Source: RFPW01 sp040401595
GTDB lineage: Bacteria; Pseudomonadota; Gammaproteobacteria; Burkholderiales; Burkholderiaceae_E
Length of the DNA: 64,000 nt
Assembly: GCA_040401595.1 (NCBI GenBank)
Contig: JBBAOE010000016.1
Span: 28,757-92,756, forward strand
Reading direction: 5' to 3'
Within the stretch, counting starts at the first letter, position 1; every line of letters starts with the position of its first letter. The position numbers were made by a program, and so were the translations under genes. The notes beneath the pieces were generated by a model that was given only the letters and a program-made list of their open reading frames with translations, ran no database searches and had not been told where the DNA came from. Shown here piece after piece: positions 25,824 through 34,575 of the stretch.

Positions 25824-26951
25824 ATGGCGAAACGGGATTTCTACGAGGTGCTCGGCCTCGCGAAAAACGCCTCCGACGAGGAGCTCAAGAAGTCGTATCG
25901 CAAGCTGGCGATGAAATACCACCCGGACCGAAATCCGGACAGTAAAGACGCCGAGGCCAAGTTCAAGGAGGCGAAAGAAGCCTACGAAATGCTCTCCGAT
26001 GAGCAAAAGCGGGCCGCCTACGACCGTTACGGGCATGCCGGCGTTGACCCCAACATGGGCGCAGGGGCTGGTGGTCCTGGTGCGGGCGGCTTCGCCGATG
26101 TCTTTGGCGATATTTTCGGCGATATTTTCGGTCAGGCGGGGGCCCGCGGGGGCGGGGGTGGTCGATCCAACGTGTACCGCGGGTCTGACCTACGCTACGC
26201 CATGGAGATCTCTCTCGAGCAGGCTGCCAATGGCCACGAGGCGCAGATTCGGGTGCCGAGTTGGGAGAGTTGTGAGACCTGCAAGGGCAGTGGTGCCAAA
26301 CCCGGAACCAAGCCGCAACCTTGCCGCCCTTGCGGTGGTGGGGGAACGGTGCGCGTCCAGCAGGGATTCTTCTCGATTCAGCAGACCTGTCCGCATTGCC
26401 ATGGTTCTGGTCGGATCATTCCCGATCCCTGCACCGCTTGTGAAGGGGTGGGCCGTACGCGCAAGAATAAGACGCTCGAAGTGAAAATTCCTGCCGGAAT
26501 TGATGAGGGCATGCGGATCCGCTCGAGCGGCAACGGTGAGCCCGGGGTCAATGGCGGTCCATCGGGTGACTTGTTCGTTGAAATCAAGATCAAGCCGCAC
26601 GGCGTGTTCCAGCGCGATGGCGATGATCTGCACTGTGAAATTCCGATCCAGTTCACCACCGCTGCGCTGGGGGGTAAGATCGAAGTGCCCACGTTGGCTG
26701 GGCGTGCCGAGATGGAAGTGCCCGAGGGTACTCAGTCCGGCAAGACGTTCCGGCTGCGCGGCAAGGGGATCAAGGGCCTGCGTTCCAGTTACCCGGGTGA
26801 TCTTTACTGCCACCTCGCGGTCGAGACGCCGGTGAAACTCACGGAAAAGCAGAAGGCTCTATTGCGCGAACTCGAGCAGTCCCTCAAGGATGTGCGCCAT
26901 AACCCGGCCGCAAAGTCCTTCATGGATCGGGTCAAAGACTTCTTTCAGTAG
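25824..26951 (+). CDS. dnaJ: Chaperone DnaJ (Hsp40)
   Basis: A 375-aa class I J-protein that stimulates DnaK ATPase. J domain 1-70 with KYHPDRN; a Gly/Phe-rich region with GDIFGDIFGQ; four zinc-binding repeats CETCKGSG, CRPCGGGG, CPHCHGSG and CTACEGVG; then the substrate-binding C-terminal domains. Last gene of the chaperone group; the first PGC gene starts three bases after its stop. Confidence 0.97.
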   Translation: MAKRDFYEVLGLAKNASDEELKKSYRKLAMKYHPDRNPDSKDAEAKFKEAKEAYEMLSDEQKRAAYDRYGHAGVDPNMGAGAGGPGAGGFADVFGDIFGDIFGQAGARGGGGGRSNVYRGSDLRYAMEISLEQAANGHEAQIRVPSWESCETCKGSGAKPGTKPQPCRPCGGGGTVRVQQGFFSIQQTCPHCHGSGRIIPDPCTACEGVGRTRKNKTLEVKIPAGIDEGMRIRSSGNGEPGVNGGPSGDLFVEIKIKPHGVFQRDGDDLHCEIPIQFTTAALGGKIEVPTLAGRAEMEVPEGTQSGKTFRLRGKGIKGLRSSYPGDLYCHLAVETPVKLTEKQKALLRELEQSLKDVRHNPAAKSFMDRVKDFFQ

Positions 26952-26954
26952 GGC

Positions 26955-27926
26955 GTGAGCGTGTACCCGACGCTGACCCCCGCCTTTGAGGCTTCAAGGC
27001 GAGTTCTGGAGGGTCGCGTCGGGTCCCTGAATGTGTACGTAGCGGGTGTGGGACCGCCACTTCTTCTCATTCATAGCATGAATGCGTCGGCCTCGGCATA
27101 CGAGGTCAGGCCGATCGCGCTGTCCATGGCGAGCGACCGGCAGGTCTGGGCGCCTGATCTTCCGGGATTCGGTTTTTCAGATCGTTCGGATCGTCGATAT
27201 GACTTGGATTTGTATCTCGATGCGATCGAGTCGGTGCTCGATGCGATCTTTACGGCGACCGGCGCGCATGCCGTCGATGTTCTGGCGCTATCGCTGACGG
27301 GAGAATTTGCCGCCCGTCTCGCCCTCAGGCGCCCGGAATGCTTTCGCTCTCTGACCCTGGTGAATCCGACTGGCTTCAATGCCCGGTCGGCGCGACTCAG
27401 CAAGGCCGCCTTGCCCCCGGACCTGGCGCACGGTCGACCAGCGACGGGTGATTCACGCGCGCAGCGGTCCGGGACTTTTGAGGTTCCAGGCTTGCATGCC
27501 TTCCTGTCCTGCCGACTCTGGGCTCAGGGACTCTTCGATGCGCTTGTCTCCCGTCCGAGTATTGGTTTTTTCTTGCGTGGGACGTTTGGATCCAGGGCCG
27601 TCGATCCCGGACTGATCGATTACGCCTGGCGTACGTCACATCAGCCTGGCGCCCGATTTGCGCCATTTGCGTTCGTTTGTGGACGACTCTTCAGCCGCGA
27701 TGTCGTGGCCTTGTTCAAGGCGCTGGAACTGCCCGTCTGGATGCCCCACGGGGTGCGTGGCGATTTTCGAGATTTTTCGGGCGCAGACTGGGCGCGGGAC
27801 AAGCCGAACTGGACGGTGGAGCCCTTTGCCACCGGGGCTTTCCCGCATTTCGAGCAGGCACCCGAGTTCGCGGCTGCTTATCGACGCTTTTTGGAACGCG
27901 TTCCCGGCGGGAAGGACATAGTGTAA
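26955..27926 (+). CDS. Alpha/beta hydrolase upstream of bchG
   Basis: A 323-aa alpha/beta-hydrolase-fold protein. It shows GVGPPLLLIHSMNASASAYE (oxyanion-hole strand), DLPGFGFSDRS, a nucleophile elbow LALSLTGEF where the serine is flanked by Ala and Thr instead of the common GxSxG, PVWMPHGVRGDFRDF and a C-terminal histidine in FPHFEQ. A catalytic triad is possible but the elbow is unusual. GTG 26955 follows dnaJ by three bases with a poor ribosome site; a second GTG lies six bases on. It ends 42 bases before bchG, with a PpsR-type box over its last codons. Role unknown; a link to pigment metabolism is inference from position. Confidence 0.75.
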   Translation: MSVYPTLTPAFEASRRVLEGRVGSLNVYVAGVGPPLLLIHSMNASASAYEVRPIALSMASDRQVWAPDLPGFGFSDRSDRRYDLDLYLDAIESVLDAIFTATGAHAVDVLALSLTGEFAARLALRRPECFRSLTLVNPTGFNARSARLSKAALPPDLAHGRPATGDSRAQRSGTFEVPGLHAFLSCRLWAQGLFDALVSRPSIGFFLRGTFGSRAVDPGLIDYAWRTSHQPGARFAPFAFVCGRLFSRDVVALFKALELPVWMPHGVRGDFRDFSGADWARDKPNWTVEPFATGAFPHFEQAPEFAAAYRRFLERVPGGKDIV

Positions 27927-27939
27927 ACCTGAGTTGACA
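27922..27939 (+). promoter_or_regulatory. PpsR/CrtJ-type box upstream of bchG
   Basis: TGT, 12 bases, ACA (TGTAAACCTGAGTTGACA). Eight bases later a degenerate half site begins TGTCAACG at 27948. It fits the known PpsR consensus TGT-N12-ACA and lies 30 bases before the bchG ATG. Confidence 0.6.
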
Positions 27940-27968
27940 TCTATGAATGTCAACGACAAACTGCCGGG

Positions 27969-28856
27969 ATGAATCGTCCTGCGCTCTCTACCGTCAAGGA
28001 GTTGCTGAAGCCAATCACCTGGTTTCCGCCGATGTGGGCATTTGCCTGCGGGGTCGTTGCCTCTGGGGTTTCCCCGGACGGCAATTGGCTAGTGATCGGC
28101 CTTGGCATTCTGCTCGCCGGACCGCTCGTCTGTGCGACCAGTCAGGCCGTCAATGACTGGTTTGATCGACATGTGGACGCGATCAATGAACCCCATCGCC
28201 CCATTCCGTCGGGACGGATGCCGGGGCGATGGGGGCTCTATATTGCGATTGGCTGGACGGTTTTGTCGCTCGTCGTCGCGAGCATGCTCGGACCCTGGGG
28301 ATTCGGCGCCGCGGTCGCGGGCCTGGTGCTCGCCTGGGCCTATAGCGCGCCGCCGATCCGACTCAAGGAGAACGGCTGGTTTGGCAACGCGGCGTGCGGA
28401 CTTTGCTATGAGGGCCTTGCCTGGCTAACCGGTGCTGCCGTGATGGCCGGGGGAGCCATGCCCGATGGACGTTCGCTCAGTCTGGCCCTGCTGTACAGCC
28501 TGGGTGCGCACGGAATCATGACGCTCAACGACTTCAAGGCGGTCGAGGGCGATCGGGTGATGGGTGTTGAGTCCCTGCCGGTGCAGCTTGGGGTGGACGG
28601 TGCTGCCCATAGCGCCAGCTGGACGATGGCCTTACCGCAAGTGGGCGTCATCTTGCTGCTGCTGATGTGGGCCCGACCGTGGCAGGCACTGACGGTGACG
28701 ATGCTGCTGTGCGCGCAGGGCGCAATGATGCGCTGGTTTGTCGCCGCCCCAATCAAACGGGCCCTGCCATATAGCGGATTCGGTGTTCCGCTGTTTGTGG
28801 CTGGGATGATGGTCAGCGCCTTTGCACTCCGTTCGCTGACCCAGGGGACAGCATGA
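27969..28856 (+). CDS. bchG: Bacteriochlorophyll synthase (prenyltransferase)
   Basis: A 295-aa membrane UbiA-type enzyme that attaches geranylgeranyl or phytyl diphosphate to bacteriochlorophyllide a. The two Asp-rich substrate sites are clear: NDWFDRHVDAINEPHRPIPSG in the first half and LNDFKAVEGDR in the second, between seven to nine hydrophobic helices. Length matches BchG. Followed by bchP after a 97-bp AT-rich spacer; no pucC-like gene lies between them as it does in some other PGCs. Confidence 0.96.
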   Translation: MNRPALSTVKELLKPITWFPPMWAFACGVVASGVSPDGNWLVIGLGILLAGPLVCATSQAVNDWFDRHVDAINEPHRPIPSGRMPGRWGLYIAIGWTVLSLVVASMLGPWGFGAAVAGLVLAWAYSAPPIRLKENGWFGNAACGLCYEGLAWLTGAAVMAGGAMPDGRSLSLALLYSLGAHGIMTLNDFKAVEGDRVMGVESLPVQLGVDGAAHSASWTMALPQVGVILLLLMWARPWQALTVTMLLCAQGAMMRWFVAAPIKRALPYSGFGVPLFVAGMMVSAFALRSLTQGTA

Positions 28857-28910
28857 ATTCGATGTTGCAGTTTTTATTATGAAATTTCGGTATTTTAATT
28901 TTTAAAATTA

Positions 28911-28953
28911 ATGTTAATTTTGTAATTAACATAAAAATCAGGAGAACGTTCTC
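28911..28953 (+). promoter_or_regulatory. AT-rich palindromic region at the bchP start
   Basis: The spacer 28857-28953 is extremely AT-rich against high-GC surroundings. It holds a perfect inverted repeat ATGTTAAT-6-ATTAACAT (28911-28932) and, directly before the ATG, a perfect 12-bp palindrome GAGAACGTTCTC (28942-28953) that also covers the ribosome site (AGGAGA). The first repeat gives TGT-N14-ACA, two bases too wide for PpsR. It may be a binding site for another regulator or an RNA structure; not identified. Confidence 0.5.
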
Positions 28954-30219
28954 ATGAATGCCACTGAAAATTGGATCAGAAACGAGACCCAGAACGGCTC
29001 CACTACGAGTGGTGGCGATGCCACTGAAACCTTCGATGTTGTGGTCGTGGGCGGTGGGCCAGCTGGTGCAACGGCTGCTCAGGAGCTCGCACTCAAAGGC
29101 CGCAAGGTTTTGTTGCTCGACCGCGCTGGGCGGGTCAAGCCCTGTGGCGGCGCCATTCCCCCGCGGCTCATCAAGGACTACCGGATCCCTGATTCCCTGC
29201 TTGTTGCGCGCGCGAGTGCTGCAAGAATGGTTTCGCCCACAGCGGTCAACGTCGACATGCCAATCGAAGGTGGATTCGTCGGCATGGTCGACCGTGAACA
29301 TTTCGATGAGTGGTTGCGGGTACGGGCTGCCGAAGCCGGCGCGGTCAGGCGCATTGGTGTTTTTGAAAAAATTGATCGTGATGCCGATGGCGTCAGCCGC
29401 GTGCACTACCGGATTCGTGATCGCCGGGTTCCTGGGGAAGGGCGAGCCGAGAGCGTGCGGGCGCGGGCCATCATTGGTGCGGATGGTGCTAAATCCGGTG
29501 TGGGACGTCAGGCGATCCCGGGTGCCAAGGAAACGCAATATGTGTTCGCCTATCACGAGATCATTGAAGCACCTGCAGTGAAGCCACCGGGTTATGACGG
29601 ATCGCGCTGCGATGTCTGGTATCAGGGCAAGCTATCGCCGGACTTCTATGGTTGGGTATTCCCGCATGGCAATACCCTGAGCGTCGGGACCGGAAGCGCA
29701 GATAAGGGCTTTTCGCTTAAAAATGCGGTCAGTTCATTGCGTGAAGCGACCGGCCTCAAAGACGCCGTCACCCTGCGCCGTGAAGGGGCTCCGTTGCCGA
29801 TGAAGCCGCTCAAGCGCTGGGACAACGGTCGCGATGTCGTGCTGGCTGGCGATGCGGCTGGGGTAGTGGCGCCCGCATCAGGCGAAGGTATCTACTATGC
29901 GATGGTCGGGGGCTCACTCGCCGCGGATGCCGTCCAGGCCTTGTTGGTCACTGGCAATCCGGCAGCCCTCGCCACAGCCCGCAAACGATTCATGAAAGCG
30001 CATCGGACGGTCTTTATGGTTCTTGGCATCATGCAGTATTTTTGGTACAGCAGTGATAAGCGCCGTGAGCGTTTCGTCAGTATCTGCCGGGACCCCGATG
30101 TGCAGCAACTGACGTTTGAGTCCTACATGAATAAAGAACTGGTACGCAAAAAGCCCATGGCGCATGTGCGTATCTTCCTGAAGGATATGGCGCATCTGTT
30201 TGGATTCGCCCGGGTTTGA
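28954..30219 (+). CDS. bchP: Geranylgeranyl reductase
   Basis: A 421-aa flavoprotein that reduces geranylgeranyl to phytyl on bacteriochlorophyll. FAD motif VVVGGGPAGATAAQELA near residues 28-44, then KPCGGAIPPR, GMVDREHFDEWLR, IIGADGAKSGVGRQ and LAGDAAGVVAPASGEGIYYAM, all hallmarks of ChlP/BchP. The first 25 residues are a polar, Asn/Thr/Ser-rich extension. Strong AGGAGA ribosome site. Downstream, a hairpin separates it from the convergent hydrolase gene. Confidence 0.96.
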   Translation: MNATENWIRNETQNGSTTSGGDATETFDVVVVGGGPAGATAAQELALKGRKVLLLDRAGRVKPCGGAIPPRLIKDYRIPDSLLVARASAARMVSPTAVNVDMPIEGGFVGMVDREHFDEWLRVRAAEAGAVRRIGVFEKIDRDADGVSRVHYRIRDRRVPGEGRAESVRARAIIGADGAKSGVGRQAIPGAKETQYVFAYHEIIEAPAVKPPGYDGSRCDVWYQGKLSPDFYGWVFPHGNTLSVGTGSADKGFSLKNAVSSLREATGLKDAVTLRREGAPLPMKPLKRWDNGRDVVLAGDAAGVVAPASGEGIYYAMVGGSLAADAVQALLVTGNPAALATARKRFMKAHRTVFMVLGIMQYFWYSSDKRRERFVSICRDPDVQQLTFESYMNKELVRKKPMAHVRIFLKDMAHLFGFARV

Positions 30220-30231
30220 GGATCGACGTCC

Positions 30232-30257
30232 GAGCAGACCGTCAAACGGTCTCGCTC
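30232..30257. terminator. Hairpin between convergent bchP and hydrolase genes
   Basis: GAGC-AGACCGT, loop CAA, ACGGTCT-C-GCTC: a stem of about 11 pairs with one bulge, between two convergent stops. No T tract on the plus strand, so it is a candidate bidirectional transcription end only. Confidence 0.45.
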
Positions 30258-30270
30258 AGACTGGCGCGCC

Positions 30271-31281
30271 CTATCGCCCGCTTTCCCTCAGGAATTCATG
30301 GACGGCTAGGACCGATTCGGCCGGCGCCTCTTCGTGGGGAAGATGACCGACACCCGGCATCTTCACCAGCCGGGCGTTTGGTAACGCGCGTAAATAATCT
30401 GCCGAGTTGGCGAACGGAATCATCGCATCCTGATCACCCCAGACCAGTAGCGTCGGCGCCTGGATCGTGGCCAAGGTCGGGTTCGGATCCTTCAAGATCG
30501 ACTGTTCCAAACGTGAGATCAGGGCCGGCCGAATGCCCGGGGCCAGCATGAGATCGTGGTAGCGGGTAAGCAGCTGGTCCGTCATGACCGAGGAATCCGC
30601 ATAGGCAGGTGCCAGACTCATGCGCAGGATCGGTTTTGGCAGGATGAAACGCATCGCCTGGATGCTGGCACCAATCTCTGGAGGCTTGCCATACTCGAAC
30701 CCCGGACTGGCAAATCCATCGGGGGATATCAGAATGAGTTTTTCGATTCGCTCTGGATAGGCCGCAGCGAAGTTCCAGGCCAGTCGACCGCCCATCGAAT
30801 GCCCGATCAGGCTGGCCTTCTGGAGCCCCAGTCGATCGAGCAGTGCGAGCAGGACAGCCATTCCCCTGGCATCCGTGTAGTCGCCGCTGGCGTCTGGACC
30901 CGTCAATCCAGCACCCGGCAGATCGTAGCGGATGACACGGAAATCCTGGGACAAAACGGATGCCCAGTCTTCCCAGGTATGTAAACTCGCGCCAAAGCCA
31001 TGCAGCAGCACCACCGCGGGCGGGGTTTGCCCAGCAACGGTTTGAACAGTGCTTCCGGCAGCGATGGGCTCAGACGGCCCATTCACGGCTGGGGGCGCCG
31101 TCGGCCCGCTCGAACGCAGATGGAGTCGTACGCCCGCAACGTCCAAAAACTGGGAGGGTGCCTGAGCGTAGCGGGTTTCTAGCTCGACTCGTTCTCGATC
31201 CGGTGTCCACAGCCAGCCCAAGCCGGCTAGGGCCAGAACAGCCAGTAGCCCGAGTCCCATCAACACCCAGGCATTGCGCAA
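30271..31281 (-). CDS. Membrane-anchored alpha/beta hydrolase downstream of puhE
   Basis: A 336-aa hydrolase with one N-terminal membrane segment (residues 8-25), then VVLLHGFGASLHTWEDW, YDLPGAGLTGPD, nucleophile elbow GHSMGG, acid in VWGDQDAMIPF and histidine in GVGHLPHEEAP: a complete triad. TTG 31281 is favoured as start because GGAGG lies seven bases before it; ATG 31260 is an alternative. It is the last gene of the puhA-puhE direction, 42 bp after puhE. It is not BchO, which lies elsewhere in the window. Function unknown. Confidence 0.82.
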   Translation of the reverse strand: MRNAWVLMGLGLLAVLALAGLGWLWTPDRERVELETRYAQAPSQFLDVAGVRLHLRSSGPTAPPAVNGPSEPIAAGSTVQTVAGQTPPAVVLLHGFGASLHTWEDWASVLSQDFRVIRYDLPGAGLTGPDASGDYTDARGMAVLLALLDRLGLQKASLIGHSMGGRLAWNFAAAYPERIEKLILISPDGFASPGFEYGKPPEIGASIQAMRFILPKPILRMSLAPAYADSSVMTDQLLTRYHDLMLAPGIRPALISRLEQSILKDPNPTLATIQAPTLLVWGDQDAMIPFANSADYLRALPNARLVKMPGVGHLPHEEAPAESVLAVHEFLRESGR

Positions 31282-31323
31282 ACCAACGCCTCCAGATCAG
31301 GTTGCCGAGCGGAGGCAGTCAAC

Positions 31324-32166
31324 CTAAACGCTTCTACCGATGCCCCCAGCCTGAATCGCTGGGGTTGGGACTGGCTCGACCACCGGTTCGATTGCGGGCT
31401 CCGGAAGCGCCCGCTCGCCCAGGCCCCAACGCCACAGCCAGTTCGTTGGTAAGGGCAGCATCATCAGCCAGTGCTCAAACATGGCCAGACCGGCCAGCGC
31501 AGCGAGAAGGGTCATGCTGACCGCTTCGAAGCCACCCGTTTCGTTGGCCAACGCTGCCCGAATCAACAGGACGGTCACGGTCGTTCCGATCGTGATCGAG
31601 ACTGGAAAGAGTGGGTTCATCGACCGTTTGCGCAGGAACCCTCGCAGATAGGTGAGATGCGGTGGCAGCCACTCGGCATTGAGGTTGCGCACGCCCAGGA
31701 ACACATTGAGGCGGGCACTCTCATGCATGCCAAAGACCAGCAGGAGGGTCCACAAACCGACCCGGTTGGGCTGGTCCCAACTGACCACAGCGGCGATCAG
31801 AATGGCGAACAGGATCGCTGCTTCATGGTAGAGGCTGGTTTCGAGAGCATGGCCAAAATGCGCCCAGCCGCGGCATCCGGGTTCACAGGCGACTTTGCGA
31901 GGTCCCGTCACAAATCCGGTGTAGTACGTCAGCTCCAGCCAGCCCCAGATCAACATTGCATAGAGGAAGCCGGCATAGGCTGCGCCCGGCGAAACGTCAT
32001 CGGCAACGCTGGCCAGCCCCAGGAAACCCACGCCCATCAGGACGGTCGAACCGAGCACACTCCAGCGAAAGGTGTACTGCGGTAGGCCGTCTAGATAGAG
32101 CACGATGCCGGTGGCAAACCACCAGACAAACGTGCTGAAGAGCGCCGGAGCGGCAGATTCAAACAC
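31324..32166 (-). CDS. puhE: Photosynthetic complex assembly protein PuhE
   Basis: A 280-aa integral membrane protein (DUF3623) needed for normal reaction-centre and bacteriochlorophyll levels in purple bacteria. It begins PALFSTFVWWFATGIVLYLDGLP, typical for PuhE, with TYYTGFVTGPRKVACEPGC and FGMHESARLNVFLGVRNLN in the middle and about seven hydrophobic segments. The C-terminal 30 residues are a Pro/Glu/Val-rich tail. Start is GTG 32166 with a weak ribosome site. Directly downstream of acsF. Confidence 0.92.
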   Translation of the reverse strand: MFESAAPALFSTFVWWFATGIVLYLDGLPQYTFRWSVLGSTVLMGVGFLGLASVADDVSPGAAYAGFLYAMLIWGWLELTYYTGFVTGPRKVACEPGCRGWAHFGHALETSLYHEAAILFAILIAAVVSWDQPNRVGLWTLLLVFGMHESARLNVFLGVRNLNAEWLPPHLTYLRGFLRKRSMNPLFPVSITIGTTVTVLLIRAALANETGGFEAVSMTLLAALAGLAMFEHWLMMLPLPTNWLWRWGLGERALPEPAIEPVVEPVPTPAIQAGGIGRSV

Positions 32167-32199
32167 GTGACAGTCAGCTTGGGTGCATCGTTGACTGGC

Positions 32200-33339
32200 T
32201 TACCAGGCTGGCACGACGCGGACGTCATCGGGGAGCGCATGCCGGTGTACGGGGCGCAGGTAGAGCCGAACGAACGATGCGGCAATTTTCAGGTTGGCGC
32301 TCGCCTGCTGGAGCTTTCCAATCAGCCCCCCGCGGGCACGGGCAGCCTGAGCCGCTTCGAAGTTGGTGCGCATCGATTCCAGACCGGCGCGGAATGCGGG
32401 GTGCTCAATATCGAGCGAGACCGGGAAGATCTGGCGGGAAATGGCGGTGGTGATTCTGAAGACCGAAAATCCGAACTCGGCAGGCTTCATCCCCAACGCA
32501 TCGAACATGTAGGGGCGTGTATGGTCGCGCACATACATGGTGGCGAACACGGCGAGCAGGAAGAAGCGGATCCAGAGCTTGTTGATGCCGCTTTGCAATT
32601 TCGGATCGGCCTTCATGAGCACTGCGAAGGCCTCGCCATGACGGAATTCATCGAGGCACCACTGTTCGAACCAGCGGAAGATGGGATGAAATCGACGCTC
32701 CGGGTATTGCTCAAGCGTCCGATGAATCATGATGTAGCGGGCGTAACCGATCTTCTCCGACAGATAGGTTGCGTAGAAAATGAACTTTGGCTTGAAGAAG
32801 GTGTAGGCCTTCGAGCGGCGTAGCGCCGGCAGATCCAGGCCGACATTGAAATCTTTCAGGGCGCGGTTGATGAAACCCGAATGGCGGGACTCATCGCGGG
32901 CCATGTAGCCCATCAGTTCGCGCATTTCAGGGTTCTTGACCTTGGCGCGGATGTCGGCGTACAGCACACAACCGCTGTACTCGGACGTGGCCGAACTGAT
33001 CAGAAAGTCGAAGAATTCGTTACGAAGCCCCTCAGGCAAGGCCATGACCTCACCCCCGAATGCGTCGTCGCGTTCGAAGTGGTCTTTATTGGCGTCGCTA
33101 CGGAATTCCGATATCAGCTGGTCCCACTCCGCCTGAACGGACGACACATCGATCCGATCCATCGCCTCAAAGTCCGTGGTGTAGAACTTGGGGCTGATCA
33201 GCGAGTCCGCGCGCGCTTGATTCAGTGCGTCCTCGGCGGTATTGATCGGGGCGACAAAGGGGACCCCACCGGAGAGGGTGCCTGCAGCACCTGGCGTGGC
33301 TGCCATCGAATCAGGGCGCGGAGACAGAATTGCTGACAT
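32200..33339 (-). CDS. acsF: Aerobic Mg-protoporphyrin IX monomethyl ester cyclase
   Basis: A 379-aa di-iron oxygenase that closes ring E of the chlorin using oxygen. Ferritin-like iron motifs are visible: FFDFLISSATSEYSG, DESRHSGF and DEFRHGEAF. It sits between puhC and puhE, a common place in beta- and alphaproteobacterial PGCs. The oxygen-independent, cobalamin-dependent BchE is not in the window, so synthesis here depends on oxygen unless bchE lies elsewhere. It starts four bases after puhC ends. Confidence 0.96.
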   Translation of the reverse strand: MSAILSPRPDSMAATPGAAGTLSGGVPFVAPINTAEDALNQARADSLISPKFYTTDFEAMDRIDVSSVQAEWDQLISEFRSDANKDHFERDDAFGGEVMALPEGLRNEFFDFLISSATSEYSGCVLYADIRAKVKNPEMRELMGYMARDESRHSGFINRALKDFNVGLDLPALRRSKAYTFFKPKFIFYATYLSEKIGYARYIMIHRTLEQYPERRFHPIFRWFEQWCLDEFRHGEAFAVLMKADPKLQSGINKLWIRFFLLAVFATMYVRDHTRPYMFDALGMKPAEFGFSVFRITTAISRQIFPVSLDIEHPAFRAGLESMRTNFEAAQAARARGGLIGKLQQASANLKIAASFVRLYLRPVHRHALPDDVRVVPAW

Positions 33340-33343
33340 CTCG

Positions 33344-33913
33344 TCAATCCTTCGTTACGTTATCAACTATTGACACTTTAACGGAACTTGCCGCTGGAGG
33401 GGCTGGCAGCCAGCGGCTAAATGATTTGGCGTTGTCACTTCCGAATGCCACCAGATCGAGCCGACGACCGGTGACTGGATCGGTCAGTGTCAAACGTCCG
33501 TCGGCATGTCCAGCCAGATGGAACGCCACTTCCGATCCGGCACCGTCACGGCGCCGGTCGCGCGCCATGCTGCGCAGCGTTGAACGCACGAATGAATTCT
33601 CCCCACCAGGCACGAGCTCAACCAGTGATTGGTCGCGATTGTCAAAGACGGCAACCGCGCCCCCCGGGCGATCTTCAAAACGCAGATCGCGCGCGACGAT
33701 CTCCCGGCCCGGTTGGTCAACCGGATCGAATCCGAGCAGGCGGGCGCCGCTGACCAGAACGAGGGCAAACACGGCCAGCGACATCGCGGCATAGAGCGGT
33801 ACCTTCGGTACCTGATTGTCGTGTTCCTCGGCATGAACGCGGTCGAATTCGCGCTCACGGTCGAGAGTTGCCAGTGAGTCGGGCCTGGGACTGGTTGCTG
33901 GGGGTGTTTTCAT
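33344..33913 (-). CDS. puhC: Photosynthetic complex assembly protein PuhC
   Basis: A 189-aa protein with a cytosolic N-terminus, one membrane helix (VPLYAAMSLAVFALVLVSGARLLG, residues about 38-61) and a periplasmic beta-rich domain, matching PuhC, which aids LH1-reaction-centre assembly. It overlaps puhB by four bases (ATGA). A conserved small feature is the FEDRPGGAVAVFD stretch after the helix. Confidence 0.9.
   Translation of the reverse strand: MKTPPATSPRPDSLATLDREREFDRVHAEEHDNQVPKVPLYAAMSLAVFALVLVSGARLLGFDPVDQPGREIVARDLRFEDRPGGAVAVFDNRDQSLVELVPGGENSFVRSTLRSMARDRRRDGAGSEVAFHLAGHADGRLTLTDPVTGRRLDLVAFGSDNAKSFSRWLPAPPAASSVKVSIVDNVTKD
33358..33375 (-). promoter_or_regulatory. Possible PpsR-type box before acsF
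   Basis: CGT, 12 bases, ACA (CGTTATCAACTATTGACA on the plus strand), one mismatch from TGT-N12-ACA. It lies inside the 3' end of puhC, 19 bases before the acsF start. No second box at 8-bp spacing, so support is weak. Confidence 0.3.
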
Positions 33914-34575
33914 GAGTGAACTCTATCAACCTGAGCGTTACGATCGGCTTGCGACGGGGCATGAAGAGGGGCTCGCTCCATCAGGCCTTCTTCGATCGCG
34001 ACAGTGCTTGGTTGGGGCGACGAGTGCGCGGACAGGGCGCTCGCGAAGAGCTCGGCCACCTGCTCTGGATTGTCGATACCGCGCAGCATGGGTTCTGGCT
34101 TTGTCAGCTGCCAAGGTTTGAGATGAGGCCAAAGCAGTAGCGGGGCAATCCGCTGGTCCTTGGGTAATTCGAAGGCAATGTCACCGGTGCCGTCCGAGTG
34201 GATGGTGACCGAGGCGTTCTGAACGAGATTCAGTGGAACATCCAGGGTGGCAGGCAAGGCCACTCCAAAACGAAGAACGATTCTGCGGTCGGTGATGAGA
34301 TAGGTCGTGGTGCGCCAGATCAGCCAGGCCATCATGGACAGGATTCCGAGGCAAGCCAGCGCCAGACCGGCAAATCCGACCGTGCTGGCCATGAGATTGT
34401 TCGAGGGCTCGTCGGTCGACATCGCGTCGACGATCTGCCAGACCACGACGATGGCGAAGTAAATGGCCAGCGCACGCAGATGGAAGACATGGCGCAGGAT
34501 GGACGGCCACGTTGGTCGTCCCTCCCAGAGAACACGCTCGGGAGGGCCTCCCGGCCCCTGCGCGAGGGCGCTCAT
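33910..34575 (-). CDS. puhB: Photosynthetic complex assembly protein PuhB
   Basis: A 221-aa membrane protein with a bacterial PH-like domain. Seen: RVLWEGRPTWPSILRHVFHLR at the N-terminus, two or three hydrophobic helices (about 33-100), TTYLITDRRIVLRFGVALP, which is the PH-domain signature of PuhB, and a polar tail. It overlaps puhA and puhC by four bases each, so it is translated from the same message. Assists reaction-centre assembly. Confidence 0.92.
   Translation of the reverse strand: MSALAQGPGGPPERVLWEGRPTWPSILRHVFHLRALAIYFAIVVVWQIVDAMSTDEPSNNLMASTVGFAGLALACLGILSMMAWLIWRTTTYLITDRRIVLRFGVALPATLDVPLNLVQNASVTIHSDGTGDIAFELPKDQRIAPLLLWPHLKPWQLTKPEPMLRGIDNPEQVAELFASALSAHSSPQPSTVAIEEGLMERAPLHAPSQADRNAQVDRVHS

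Noticed and set aside
27934..27953. Inverted repeat TTGACAT-6-ATGTCAA before bchG as a separate operator
   Set aside because: Its halves are in the opposite order to PpsR sites and it overlaps the better TGT-N12-ACA box; it probably reflects two adjacent PpsR half sites.
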